The notes: generated from the letters alone by a model not told the origin. 64,000 nt of DNA from Alphaproteobacteria bacterium (GCA_024742735.1 JANSXV010000001.1:744001-808000); one strand, 5' to 3'. Shown: positions 11,383 to 18,584, numbered from the stretch's first letter. A program made the numbers and translations.

Positions 11383-11464
11383 TTTAGGCGGGGGCTAATG
11401 GCCGTCTCGGTGTGTCCATAGGCCAACCTACCGGAGCCGCTCGGATGCTCATTGGCCCCGGAGG
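11383..11464 (+). repeat. dispersed ~80-bp structured repeat, copy A
   Basis: TTTAGGCGGGGGCTAATGGCCGTC...CCAACCTACCGGAG...CATTGGCCCC; partner of copies B, C and D. Confidence 0.8.
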
Positions 11465-11500
11465 GCTTTGCCCGAGGACAGGCCTAGGCCCCAAAGCGAT

Positions 11501-11854
11501 CTACTCATACGAAGGCCCGGAGGCTTCCATCGGGACGCCATGGAGAAACTCCGCAGGAAACACGCGGTAGGTCTCATGGCGCTGATAGTGAGCTTCAACG
11601 CCTTCGAGGTAGGTCCGGCGCTCGGCTTGGAGCCGGGGTACGGCCTCAGCCGTCAGCCGCTCCATTTTCGACTTGCGCTCAAGCCTGAGAGCCTCAAGGG
11701 CGTTGGCCTTGCGCTCGGCCCGGCGTTGTCTGGCGTAGGCGTTCTGACACTCCTTGCAGCGGGTCAGGCGTCCGCCTTTGGAGCGTTTCACGAAGGCCTC
11801 GTAGGGCTTGGTCTCACCGCAGTCTCGGCAGACTTGGGTTTCAGGCTCTTTCAT
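11501..11854 (-). CDS. putative zinc-ribbon protein with helical C-terminus
   Basis: CRDCGETKPYEAFVKRSKGGRLTRCKECQNAYARQRRAERK: two CxxC pairs followed by a charged helix. Confidence 0.65.
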   Translation of the reverse strand: MKEPETQVCRDCGETKPYEAFVKRSKGGRLTRCKECQNAYARQRRAERKANALEALRLERKSKMERLTAEAVPRLQAERRTYLEGVEAHYQRHETYRVFPAEFLHGVPMEASGPSYE

Positions 11855-11870
11855 GGATGGCCCTCACGTT

Positions 11871-11950
11871 CGTTTTAGGCGGGGGCCATTGGCCGTCTAG
11901 GGGTATCCGAAGGGTAGACCACCAGAGACAGTGAGACGGTCATTGGCCCC
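11871..11950 (+). repeat. dispersed ~80-bp structured repeat, copy B
   Basis: CGTTTTAGGCGGGGGCCATTGGCCGTCT...AGACGGTCATTGGCCCC; terminal arms are complementary. Confidence 0.85.
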
Positions 11951-11983
11951 GCAGGCTCATGAGCCATTGGCTCCGCGCATTCA

Positions 11984-12193
11984 CTACGCCTCAGGCTTGG
12001 GCTTCTGTGGGATCATCCGAGAGGCCGTCTCTTCGATCCATCGGCCAAGGTCTCTGAGGGTCTCAGGCGTGGTCGTGGCGAGCGGGTCCACGTCGATTTG
12101 GACCTTCCCCGGCTCTCCGGCGCGGGCCCTCAGGGTGACGGCCTTGGACGGAGAGACGAGGAAGTGAACGGGGAAGCGGGCGGTCTTGGGCAT
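11984..12193 (-). CDS. hypothetical protein (69 aa)
   Basis: ORF in an all-minus operon-like run with small intergenic gaps. Confidence 0.5.
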   Translation of the reverse strand: MPKTARFPVHFLVSPSKAVTLRARAGEPGKVQIDVDPLATTTPETLRDLGRWIEETASRMIPQKPKPEA

Positions 12194-12213
12194 GGCGTGT
12201 TCAATCCTTCGGG

Positions 12214-12504
12214 TCAGCCGTTGATTTCCTCAATGCGGTCGCAGAGCCCAACGGCTCGGCGCGTCATGAGGTCTGCAATCGACGGCAGGGGCGTGGCGTT
12301 GAGCTTGAGGTCCTCGCGCCATGCGAGTTGACGCAGGCACTTCAGAACACCGTGGAAGCCCTCGCGGGTGAACTTGAGGTTCTCATAGCGGGGCTTGCCG
12401 TTCTTCCGGGTCCCCTTGCGCTTGGACACGATGAGCTGAAGGGGATCGCAGCGCAGCGCGAGGTCCTCATTGAGGTCCATGAGGAAGCGGTCTTCGGTCT
12501 TCAT
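12214..12504 (-). CDS. hypothetical protein (96 aa)
   Basis: ORF 10 bp downstream of the next gene; MKTEDRFLMDLNEDLALRCDPLQLIVSKRKGTRKNGKPRYENLKFTREGFHGVLKCLRQLAW. Confidence 0.6.
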   Translation of the reverse strand: MKTEDRFLMDLNEDLALRCDPLQLIVSKRKGTRKNGKPRYENLKFTREGFHGVLKCLRQLAWREDLKLNATPLPSIADLMTRRAVGLCDRIEEING

Positions 12505-12515
12505 CGCCGGACCTC

Positions 12516-13418
12516 CTAGCGCCGCTTGGCGTAGTTGATGACCGCAGCCGGAACCCAGTCCGGGAGGGTCGCCGGTTGGGCCGGGGAGGTCAGGAAGCCG
12601 ATCAGGAAGCGTAGGGCGGACGTGGCCTCAGTTGGCAGCTTGGAAGCGAGAGCCTCAGCGGCCTTCCACTGGGAAGCCGTCAGGTCCCGGTCGAGGGACT
12701 TCAGGGCCGTCCGCAGGGCTGCGAGGGCGTTCACCGGGCTTTGATGGTTCGACATCAAGACCCCGTTGGTGTTCGTGCAGAACCAATGGTCTGCGTTGCG
12801 GCTCTTGATCCAGACCGCGAAGCCGCCGCGTTCGATCCGCAGGGCGGTGTCGGGAGAGAGCTTGGCGAGAAGGATGGACGGATAGCCCGCGCCATTCCTA
12901 CCTATGACCTTAGAGCCTGCATCCTCGGAGACATCGCCTTCGATGGACGCCAGCCCGTCGAGGCTTAGCCGGACGCGATTAACGGGGTTGGAGGTCGTGG
13001 TTTCCACCTTCAGCCCATGGACCCGCTTGCGCTCGGCTACGAGGTCAGGGTGTACCCATGCCGGGGGCTCTGAGGTCATGGCCCCGCCCGAGGCGATATT
13101 GTGGACGGCCTGATAGGCCGCAGCGGCCACCGCAGGGACGCCATGGAGGAGAAGGTCTACCTCCCGGTTCCCGGTGAGGCCCAGAGCCTCGGCTTGCTGG
13201 CGGAGCGTGGTTTTGTCGCGCGCGAGGCCATTGGGACAACGCAGAGCCCCCGTGTCGAGAGTCAAGATGCGATAGGCCTGCGGTTCAATACGGATGGCGT
13301 AGGCTTGGCCTGCGTTCTCCACCTCGCAGAGTAGGTATGAGGAACCGCCGTTGGCGAGCGTGGCTTTCAGGGCCGTGAGATTAGACGCGGAGAGTTGTTC
13401 GACGGCGTGAGACATCAT
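12516..13418 (-). CDS. hypothetical protein (~300 aa) of the integrated element
   Basis: Long ORF; start placed at ATG 13418 (MMSHAVEQLSASNL...). Confidence 0.65.
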   Translation of the reverse strand: MMSHAVEQLSASNLTALKATLANGGSSYLLCEVENAGQAYAIRIEPQAYRILTLDTGALRCPNGLARDKTTLRQQAEALGLTGNREVDLLLHGVPAVAAAAYQAVHNIASGGAMTSEPPAWVHPDLVAERKRVHGLKVETTTSNPVNRVRLSLDGLASIEGDVSEDAGSKVIGRNGAGYPSILLAKLSPDTALRIERGGFAVWIKSRNADHWFCTNTNGVLMSNHQSPVNALAALRTALKSLDRDLTASQWKAAEALASKLPTEATSALRFLIGFLTSPAQPATLPDWVPAAVINYAKRR

Positions 13419-13529
13419 CGAGGTCCTTTTGTTGTTGCTGGGATGGGTTGCGGGGCTGAGCTTGTTCTCAGCCTTCGGCTTGCGGGGCTGAGGCCGGTCC
13501 TCTGCTTTCAGCCTGCGGGGCGTGAATGA

Positions 13530-13597
13530 CAAAAGAAGCCGAACCCGCGCCTCAGGAGGCCCTAGGGGAGGCTTCCCGGTCGCATGGTTCGGCTTCT
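13530..13597 (-). terminator. putative intrinsic terminator downstream of the scaffold-like gene
   Basis: 12-bp perfect inverted repeat AGAAGCCGAACC (13534-13545)/GGTTCGGCTTCT (13586-13597) followed on the minus strand by a T-rich tract. Confidence 0.6.
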
Positions 13598-13674
13598 CTC
13601 TCTCTCCGCTCACGCCAGACGGAGAGCTGGTTACGCCTAGGCTTGTCCTCGGCTGAGAGACAGTGGGAACGCGC

Positions 13675-14163
13675 TTAGGCGTCCCAGTCTGTCGCGGCGA
13701 TCCGAGCCTCTACGGTTTCAGCGTAGGTCGGGTCGCTGCGGTATCGCGGGTCTTGAATGGCCGCGATCATGTCGGATTGCGTCTCGAAGGCCGGAGCCTC
13801 AGGGACGGGCTTCATCTCGTGGGCTGAAGCGTTTCCAAAGACCCCTTCGAGCTGAACGCCTATGGACGGAGATGAGGCCGGTTCCATAGGCGCACTCATG
13901 GGCGCGCTCTCTGGCCCTTGGAAGGACCTTCCTTGCGCCTCATAGGCTTGACTGAGGTCGTGAACGAAAGCCTCAAATCGGGAGATGTCCTTGCCGTCGA
14001 GTGCGTCGTTCAAGGCTGCGTCGAAGGCTTCCTTGGAGGCTTGGTCCAAGGTGTTACGTCCGAAGTCTACGAGCGCTCGAAGTCGGTCATAACCGCCGCC
14101 TGCGAGGAGAACGCGGTCTTCGTAGCGCTCCTCCTTCGAGGGCGAATAGTCGATAGGTCGCAT
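13675..14163 (-). CDS. putative T7-like capsid assembly scaffolding-domain protein
   Basis: LAGGGYDRLRALVDFGRNTLDQASKEAFDAALNDALDGKDISRFEAFVHDLSQAYEAQG then FETQSDMIAAIQDPRYRSDPTYAETVEARIAATD, matching the C-terminal pattern of T7-like scaffold proteins (recognised by eye, not searched). Confidence 0.55.
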   Translation of the reverse strand: MRPIDYSPSKEERYEDRVLLAGGGYDRLRALVDFGRNTLDQASKEAFDAALNDALDGKDISRFEAFVHDLSQAYEAQGRSFQGPESAPMSAPMEPASSPSIGVQLEGVFGNASAHEMKPVPEAPAFETQSDMIAAIQDPRYRSDPTYAETVEARIAATDWDA

Positions 14164-14233
14164 GGTCGTCTTTCTGGTCTGGCGTGAGTTTGGCTGAAGC
14201 CCCGGTCTTCGCGGGGAAGGCGGTCGCGAACGA

Positions 14234-14283
14234 AGAGGCCCCCGCCTGCGTCAACCTTTCGGCAAACGCCAGCGAGGGCCTCT
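14234..14283 (-). terminator. putative terminator/attenuator hairpin upstream of the scaffold-like gene
   Basis: AGAGGCCCCCGC/GCGAGGGCCTCT inverted repeat (11 of 12 paired); minus-strand 3' side is TTCGTT. Confidence 0.4.
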
Positions 14284-14343
14284 CCATCTCAGCAATAAGG
14301 ACCACCGCTCCCACATCGACCGTAGGGAGCTTCAGGGACGCAG

Positions 14344-14425
14344 TTCAGGGCGTCCCGGTGTTCCCTGAGGAGTGAGCTTTGGACGCCAAGAGGCGCAGCC
14401 TCAGGAAACACCGGGAGGTCCTGAA
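14344..14425. repeat. long inverted repeat (27-nt arms, 24 of 27 complementary)
   Basis: TTCAGGGCGTCCCGGTGTTCCCTGAGG (14344-14370) vs CCTCAGGAAACACCGGGAGGTCCTGAA (14399-14425), 28-nt loop. Confidence 0.8.
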
Positions 14426-14626
14426 GATGTCTTTGAGATTATGACTACGGAGATGTCTTCTTCGTCGTCGAGCTATGGAAGGTCTAAAAGAGAGACTGAA
14501 GGTATCTTTAGATGTCTTTCAGTTTGTCTCTTGGCCCCCCTTCCCCCCAGAGCAGTGTCTCTGGGTTCGTCTTCGTCATCGTCGATCATGGGTGATCTTG
14601 GAGAGCGCGGCTGAGAGCGATCTTTC

Positions 14627-14780
14627 TCCTATAACACTGGGTTTTGGATCGGCCTTGGTCGGAACCTGTCTCCTGTGTTACAGAGGGTTTTGAAAATCCA
14701 TTTGATTTCAGAGGCTTGGCGGAGGGGCGTTGCCGATTGCGAGCGAACTCGTCCCCTATAACACTGGGTTTTTGAAAGCC
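14627..14780. repeat. three iteron-like repeats (core TAACACTGGGTTTT and a variant)
   Basis: TCCTATAACACTGGGTTTTGG (from 14627), TCCTGTGTTACAGAGGGTTTTGAAAATCC (from 14671), TCCCCTATAACACTGGGTTTTTGAAAGCC (from 14752). Confidence 0.65.
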
Positions 14781-14796
14781 ATTGTACTTCAATGAC

Positions 14797-15432
14797 TTAC
14801 GGAATCTCCGAGGCTCTACGTCCCAGAGAGGCGTCCATGAACTCAGCAGGCCCCAGCCCCGCAGGCCGAAGCCCGAAGCCCGCTCTCACTGACGTTCGCC
14901 CTACGAGAAGACAAGCCTCGGCCCAGACACGTCCATAGGCGGCGATTTTGGCGGGGCTAATGCGCTTCCGAAGGTGTCCGAAGGGTAGACCAGCGGGGAG
15001 CCTCGGATCGGCGTTGGCCCCTCGGTCTCTCAAGGCGATGAGCTTCATGGCGTGGGAAAGGTCCCGCGCGTCAGGCGTAGGAGGCTTAAGGCTGTTCCTA
15101 AGGGGCTCGCCGGGGGCCTCCTTAGGCTTATTGCCGCATATCTCCTGCCAGCGGTCCCACGACACCGGCCACTCACGGGCCAGCTTCATGAGCTGCCCGA
15201 TGCGGGATCGGGAGATGTCCAGTATACTGGATATTTCCACCTTCAGCGGCTCGAACTCCCCGTGCTTACACGCGGCCTTCAGCTCGATCAGGGCTTCCCC
15301 GGCGTTCTTGTAGTGAACCAGCGCCTCGTCTCGCTTGGCGTCTCCAAGGCGAACCTCGGAGACCACGCGGGAGACCAGCCGGTCGATCTCCCGCACGGTC
15401 GGCAGGTCGTGGCGGTTACGTCGATCCATCAT
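14797..15432 (-). CDS. DUF3102-like protein
   Basis: ALVHYKNAGEALIELKAACKHGEFEPLKVEISSILDISRSRIGQLMKLAREWP; ATG overlaps the upstream ORF stop (ATGA). The C-terminal coding part overlaps repeat copy C. Confidence 0.6.
   Translation of the reverse strand: MMDRRNRHDLPTVREIDRLVSRVVSEVRLGDAKRDEALVHYKNAGEALIELKAACKHGEFEPLKVEISSILDISRSRIGQLMKLAREWPVSWDRWQEICGNKPKEAPGEPLRNSLKPPTPDARDLSHAMKLIALRDRGANADPRLPAGLPFGHLRKRISPAKIAAYGRVWAEACLLVGRTSVRAGFGLRPAGLGPAEFMDASLGRRASEIP
14944..15022 (+). repeat. dispersed ~80-bp structured repeat, copy C (divergent)
   Basis: ATTTTGGCGGGGCTAATGCGC...CCGAAGGGTAGACCAGC...GTTGGCCCC; shares the CCGAAGGGTAGACCA segment with copy B. Confidence 0.7.
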
Positions 15433-15641
15433 GAGCCCTTGCCCTCCCATTGGTCCAAGTCGAGGACAAACGGACCAGCCCGGAGCGTCGTCCCTGTGTG
15501 CTCTCGCTCAACGAAGAAGGCGGGAGAGCCTTTCGGAGCCGGGTCCCAAGCGAGATGGAAACCGCGTCCGTTGCGGGCGAAATGGAGAAGCGTGAAGCCG
15601 TCGAAGGCGGTGAAGCTCAGCGAAGCGGTATGCAGCGTCAT
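15429..15641 (-). CDS. hypothetical protein (70 aa), translationally coupled to the DUF3102-like gene
   Basis: TGA overlaps the downstream ATG by ATGA. Confidence 0.55.
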   Translation of the reverse strand: MTLHTASLSFTAFDGFTLLHFARNGRGFHLAWDPAPKGSPAFFVEREHTGTTLRAGPFVLDLDQWEGKGS

Positions 15642-15949
15642 AGTTCCTCTACCGGGTCGTCTTTGTGTGCGTGTCGTGGAGCCTAGAGCGGCTCTGAAAC
15701 TTGGAAATACGAATCCGTCGCGCCGACCTCAAGTGCATGAAGTTAAATTGTTTTATTGATTTTCTTGCCCATTCGTGATACGCAGATATCGAAGCTGAGG
15801 ACTCCAATTCCCATCGCCGCCTTCTGCTGTTCCGGCATTTGCGTTGCAGATCGCGGACATAAAGAAGCCGGGCAGGTTCCCATTGGGGCTGGTTTTGTGA
15901 CGCGGCGTGACGCAGGTTGTACGCGCAAACCAATTCAGGGAATTGAAAC

Positions 15950-16885
15950 GTGATACCAGACTTCCAATCGCTTATGCGTCCGGTGCTGAGTTACGCGGCG
16001 GCGCGCGAGGAAGCGCGCATAGGCGCTGCGGTGTCTGATCTAGCAGACGAACTGGGGCTATCAGACGAAGAGCGGGCTGAGCTTCTTCCCAGCCGGAAGC
16101 AGACGCGGTTCGCCAATCGCGTGCATTGGGCGAAGTTCTACTTGACCCGAGCGGAACTCGTTAAGGCCACGAAGCGCGGCTACTTCCAGATTACAGAGGC
16201 GGGGAAGGAGGCGCTGAAAACCGACGAGCAGATCAATATGGCGTTCCTTGAGCGCTTCGAGGCCTACCGGGAGTTTCGCGAGAGTATGACGAAGGACGAT
16301 GCAGGCGATGAAGCCGCAGCTCGCCCTACTCAATCGCAGTCCGATGATGACGTGGACGATGCGACACCGGACGAACAGCTCAGGTCGGCGCACAAGCTCA
16401 TAAACGACGCCCTTGCGGCAGAGCTTCTCGAAAAGCTGCGAGACGCAACTCCTGCCTTCTTCGAGGAAGTGATTGTGTCGCTTCTTCTGGCGATGGGCTA
16501 CGGCGGGGCAGATGAAGGCGCTGGCAGAACCCTTGGCCAGAGCGGTGACGGCGGCGTTGATGGGGTCATAGACCAAGACCCGCTAGGCGTTGACCAGATA
16601 TATGTTCAGGCAAAGCTGTATCGCGAAGGGAACAATATCGGCCCCGGAGCGATCCGGGATTTCTTCGGAGCGCTGGACATCAAGAAGGCCAAAAAGGGAA
16701 TTTTCGTTACTGCCTCAACCTTCTCCCGAAGCGCGCGAGAGACGGCTGCGGCGCTAGGCACGCGAATTGTCCTTATCGACGGCCACGAATTGGCCCGCCT
16801 GATGATCCGTTACGGGGTCGGGTGCCGGGTCATAAACGTGCTTGAGGTTAAGCAGATTGACGAAGAGTTCTTCCCCGATCCGTGA
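15950..16885 (+). CDS. Mrr-family restriction endonuclease (type IV-like)
   Basis: N-terminal winged-helix-like Mrr_N region (LSDEERAELLPSRKQTRFANRVHWAKFYLTRAELV) and Mrr_cat motif FFEEVIVSLLLAMGYGG...GQSGDGGVDGVIDQDPLGVDQIYVQAKLY. Confidence 0.92.
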   Translation: MIPDFQSLMRPVLSYAAAREEARIGAAVSDLADELGLSDEERAELLPSRKQTRFANRVHWAKFYLTRAELVKATKRGYFQITEAGKEALKTDEQINMAFLERFEAYREFRESMTKDDAGDEAAARPTQSQSDDDVDDATPDEQLRSAHKLINDALAAELLEKLRDATPAFFEEVIVSLLLAMGYGGADEGAGRTLGQSGDGGVDGVIDQDPLGVDQIYVQAKLYREGNNIGPGAIRDFFGALDIKKAKKGIFVTASTFSRSARETAAALGTRIVLIDGHELARLMIRYGVGCRVINVLEVKQIDEEFFPDP

Positions 16886-16898
16886 TGCCCTTCAGCGG

Positions 16899-16979
16899 CG
16901 TTTTAGGCGGGGGCCAATGACCGTCGAGAGGGTTCCTCGGGTCAACCTACCAGAGCCCCCTCAGAACGTCATTGGCCCC
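16899..16979 (+). repeat. dispersed ~80-bp structured repeat, copy D
   Basis: CGTTTTAGGCGGGGGCCAATGACCGTC...GGTCAACCTACCAGAG...AACGTCATTGGCCCC. Confidence 0.85.
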
Positions 16980-16983
16980 ACCG

Positions 16984-18282
16984 CTAGGCCGGGAACCGAA
17001 CCACGTTGGACGCGGCCTCCTCAGTCGCCTCCTCGCCAGCCGCGATGCGCTCCACAAGACGCCCCCAAGCCTCCAAGGCCCGGCGCTTGTCCGGGAGGTA
17101 GGCGTTAAGGTCGTAGGTGCGCTGAAGGCCAGAGCCGGTGGCGTGGTTCAGCACCAGCTCCCCCACATGAGGCTCCATACCGATCCTCTCAGGGTCTGTG
17201 ATGGCCGTCCGGCCAGTCCGGCGAAGGTCATGCGGCGTAAGGTTCTCAATCCCCAGAACCTCACAGTCACGCCGGAAGACCTGAGTGAGGGAGTTCCGCT
17301 TCAGGGTCCCGTCCCCATCGCGGCCTGCGAAAGGCCCTTCGTGATCGCCGTTCATTTCCAAGGCGGCTTCGAGGACGGCGACGGCCTGAGAGGAGAGCGG
17401 GACAACGGCCTCCCGGCCTTCCTTCTTGCGGCCCTCTGGGAGCGTCCAGACCTTCCGCTTCCAGTCGATTTCCTCCCACCGCATTGACGCTACTTCCTCG
17501 CCCCTTTGAAGCGTCAACGCCATGAACTGAAGCGCGAGAGCCCCAGAGACGGCCCGAGGGTCGCCTCCTGTCGCCTTGGCGTCCCAACGGGTCCAGAGCG
17601 CGCGGAGTTCTTCGTCTGAGGCCCGGCGCGTCCTCGGCTTCTCCGGGAACTTCTCAATGTGCTGCATGGGGTCCAGTTCGATCCACTTCAGGAAGTGGGC
17701 GTGCTTGAAAAGCTGAAGGAGGTACTTGCGCGCGTCGTTCGCGGCCCCTGCGCCTGTCCCACCGCTCCGCTTTGCGGCCTCGGCTTGGACCTCAAGAAGG
17801 AACTCCATGATGTCTGTGTGATCCACTTCGGAGACGATGCGGTGTCCAAGGCCGGGGACGATCTTCGCCTCCACCTGATACCGGGCCTTCTGGAGCGTCG
17901 AGAGCCTCTTACCGCTGCGGCGCTCTTCGTGAGCGAGATAGAGTTCCCCGAGGCGCTTGAATGTCCGCTCGCGCTTCTCGACGCCCTTCTTGCGGGTGGC
18001 CTTGCGCTCGGCTCCGGGGTCCTTCTTGTCGCTGCGGACATCGGCGCGGACCTTCGCGGCCATGTCGCGGGCCTTCTCCGGGAGGAGGCTTGGGTACTCC
18101 CCGAGGATTTGGTCTGAGTTCTTACCCTCGGCGGTCACATAGCGGACGGCGAACTTCTTGCGGCCTGTCGGATAGACGAAGAGGCAGAAGCCGGGCTGGT
18201 CGGTGTCGTTGATCCGGTACCGTTTGGGACGGATTTCGGCGTTTTCGACGGATCGCTTGGTGAGTTTGAGTTTCTCGGGCAT
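16984..18282 (-). CDS. tyrosine recombinase/integrase with N-terminal arm-binding domain
   Basis: 432 aa; N-terminal KLTKRSVENAEIRPKRYRINDTDQPGFCLFVYPTGRK; catalytic LQRGEEVASMRWEEID, HDLRRTGRT, LNHATG, TYDLN. Confidence 0.95.
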   Translation of the reverse strand: MPEKLKLTKRSVENAEIRPKRYRINDTDQPGFCLFVYPTGRKKFAVRYVTAEGKNSDQILGEYPSLLPEKARDMAAKVRADVRSDKKDPGAERKATRKKGVEKRERTFKRLGELYLAHEERRSGKRLSTLQKARYQVEAKIVPGLGHRIVSEVDHTDIMEFLLEVQAEAAKRSGGTGAGAANDARKYLLQLFKHAHFLKWIELDPMQHIEKFPEKPRTRRASDEELRALWTRWDAKATGGDPRAVSGALALQFMALTLQRGEEVASMRWEEIDWKRKVWTLPEGRKKEGREAVVPLSSQAVAVLEAALEMNGDHEGPFAGRDGDGTLKRNSLTQVFRRDCEVLGIENLTPHDLRRTGRTAITDPERIGMEPHVGELVLNHATGSGLQRTYDLNAYLPDKRRALEAWGRLVERIAAGEEATEEAASNVVRFPA

Positions 18283-18431
18283 TTTCGGCGCGTTTCACTT
18301 CCTGAGGACTTATGGCGAACCCTAGGAGGGGATTTGGAGGGGACTTCGTTGGGACGCTTCTCAGCTTGGCTGTTCTGACAACGCGGTGAAGACAGCAAGT
18401 CGCCTCGAAGTGTCCCTGAAAACCCCAGAGC

Positions 18432-18460
18432 GTCCCAAGAATGTCCCAAGTATGTCCCAA
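18432..18460. promoter_or_regulatory. putative integrase arm-type binding repeats, right end
   Basis: GTCCCAAGAATGTCCCAAGTATGTCCCAA: three GTCCCAA units at 10-bp period, upstream of int. Confidence 0.7.
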
Positions 18461-18584
18461 TTTCAAGGCCGAAAAGCGTCGAACTCCATCGCACTCAATA
18501 CGAAAGCCAACGAGGTCTAAACGCCTGTTTTTCCATGGAAAACAAACAAACAGTCGATGAGAAACAGGCACTTAGAACATATCT

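Noticed and set aside
14627-14790. CRISPR array from three spaced repeats
   Set aside because: Only three imperfect repeats with unequal spacing (44 and 81 bp) and no cas genes; iteron or operator is a better fit.
14586-14792. 68-aa minus-strand ORF MKYNGFQKPSVIGDEF...
   Set aside because: Its internal peptide repeats simply reflect the DNA repeats there; no independent coding evidence.
11383-16979. The four ~80-bp repeats as integron attC sites
   Set aside because: TTTAGGC resembles a core-site half, but paired RYYYAAC/GTTRRRY ends are absent and no IntI-type integrase is present; kept as an unclassified structured repeat.
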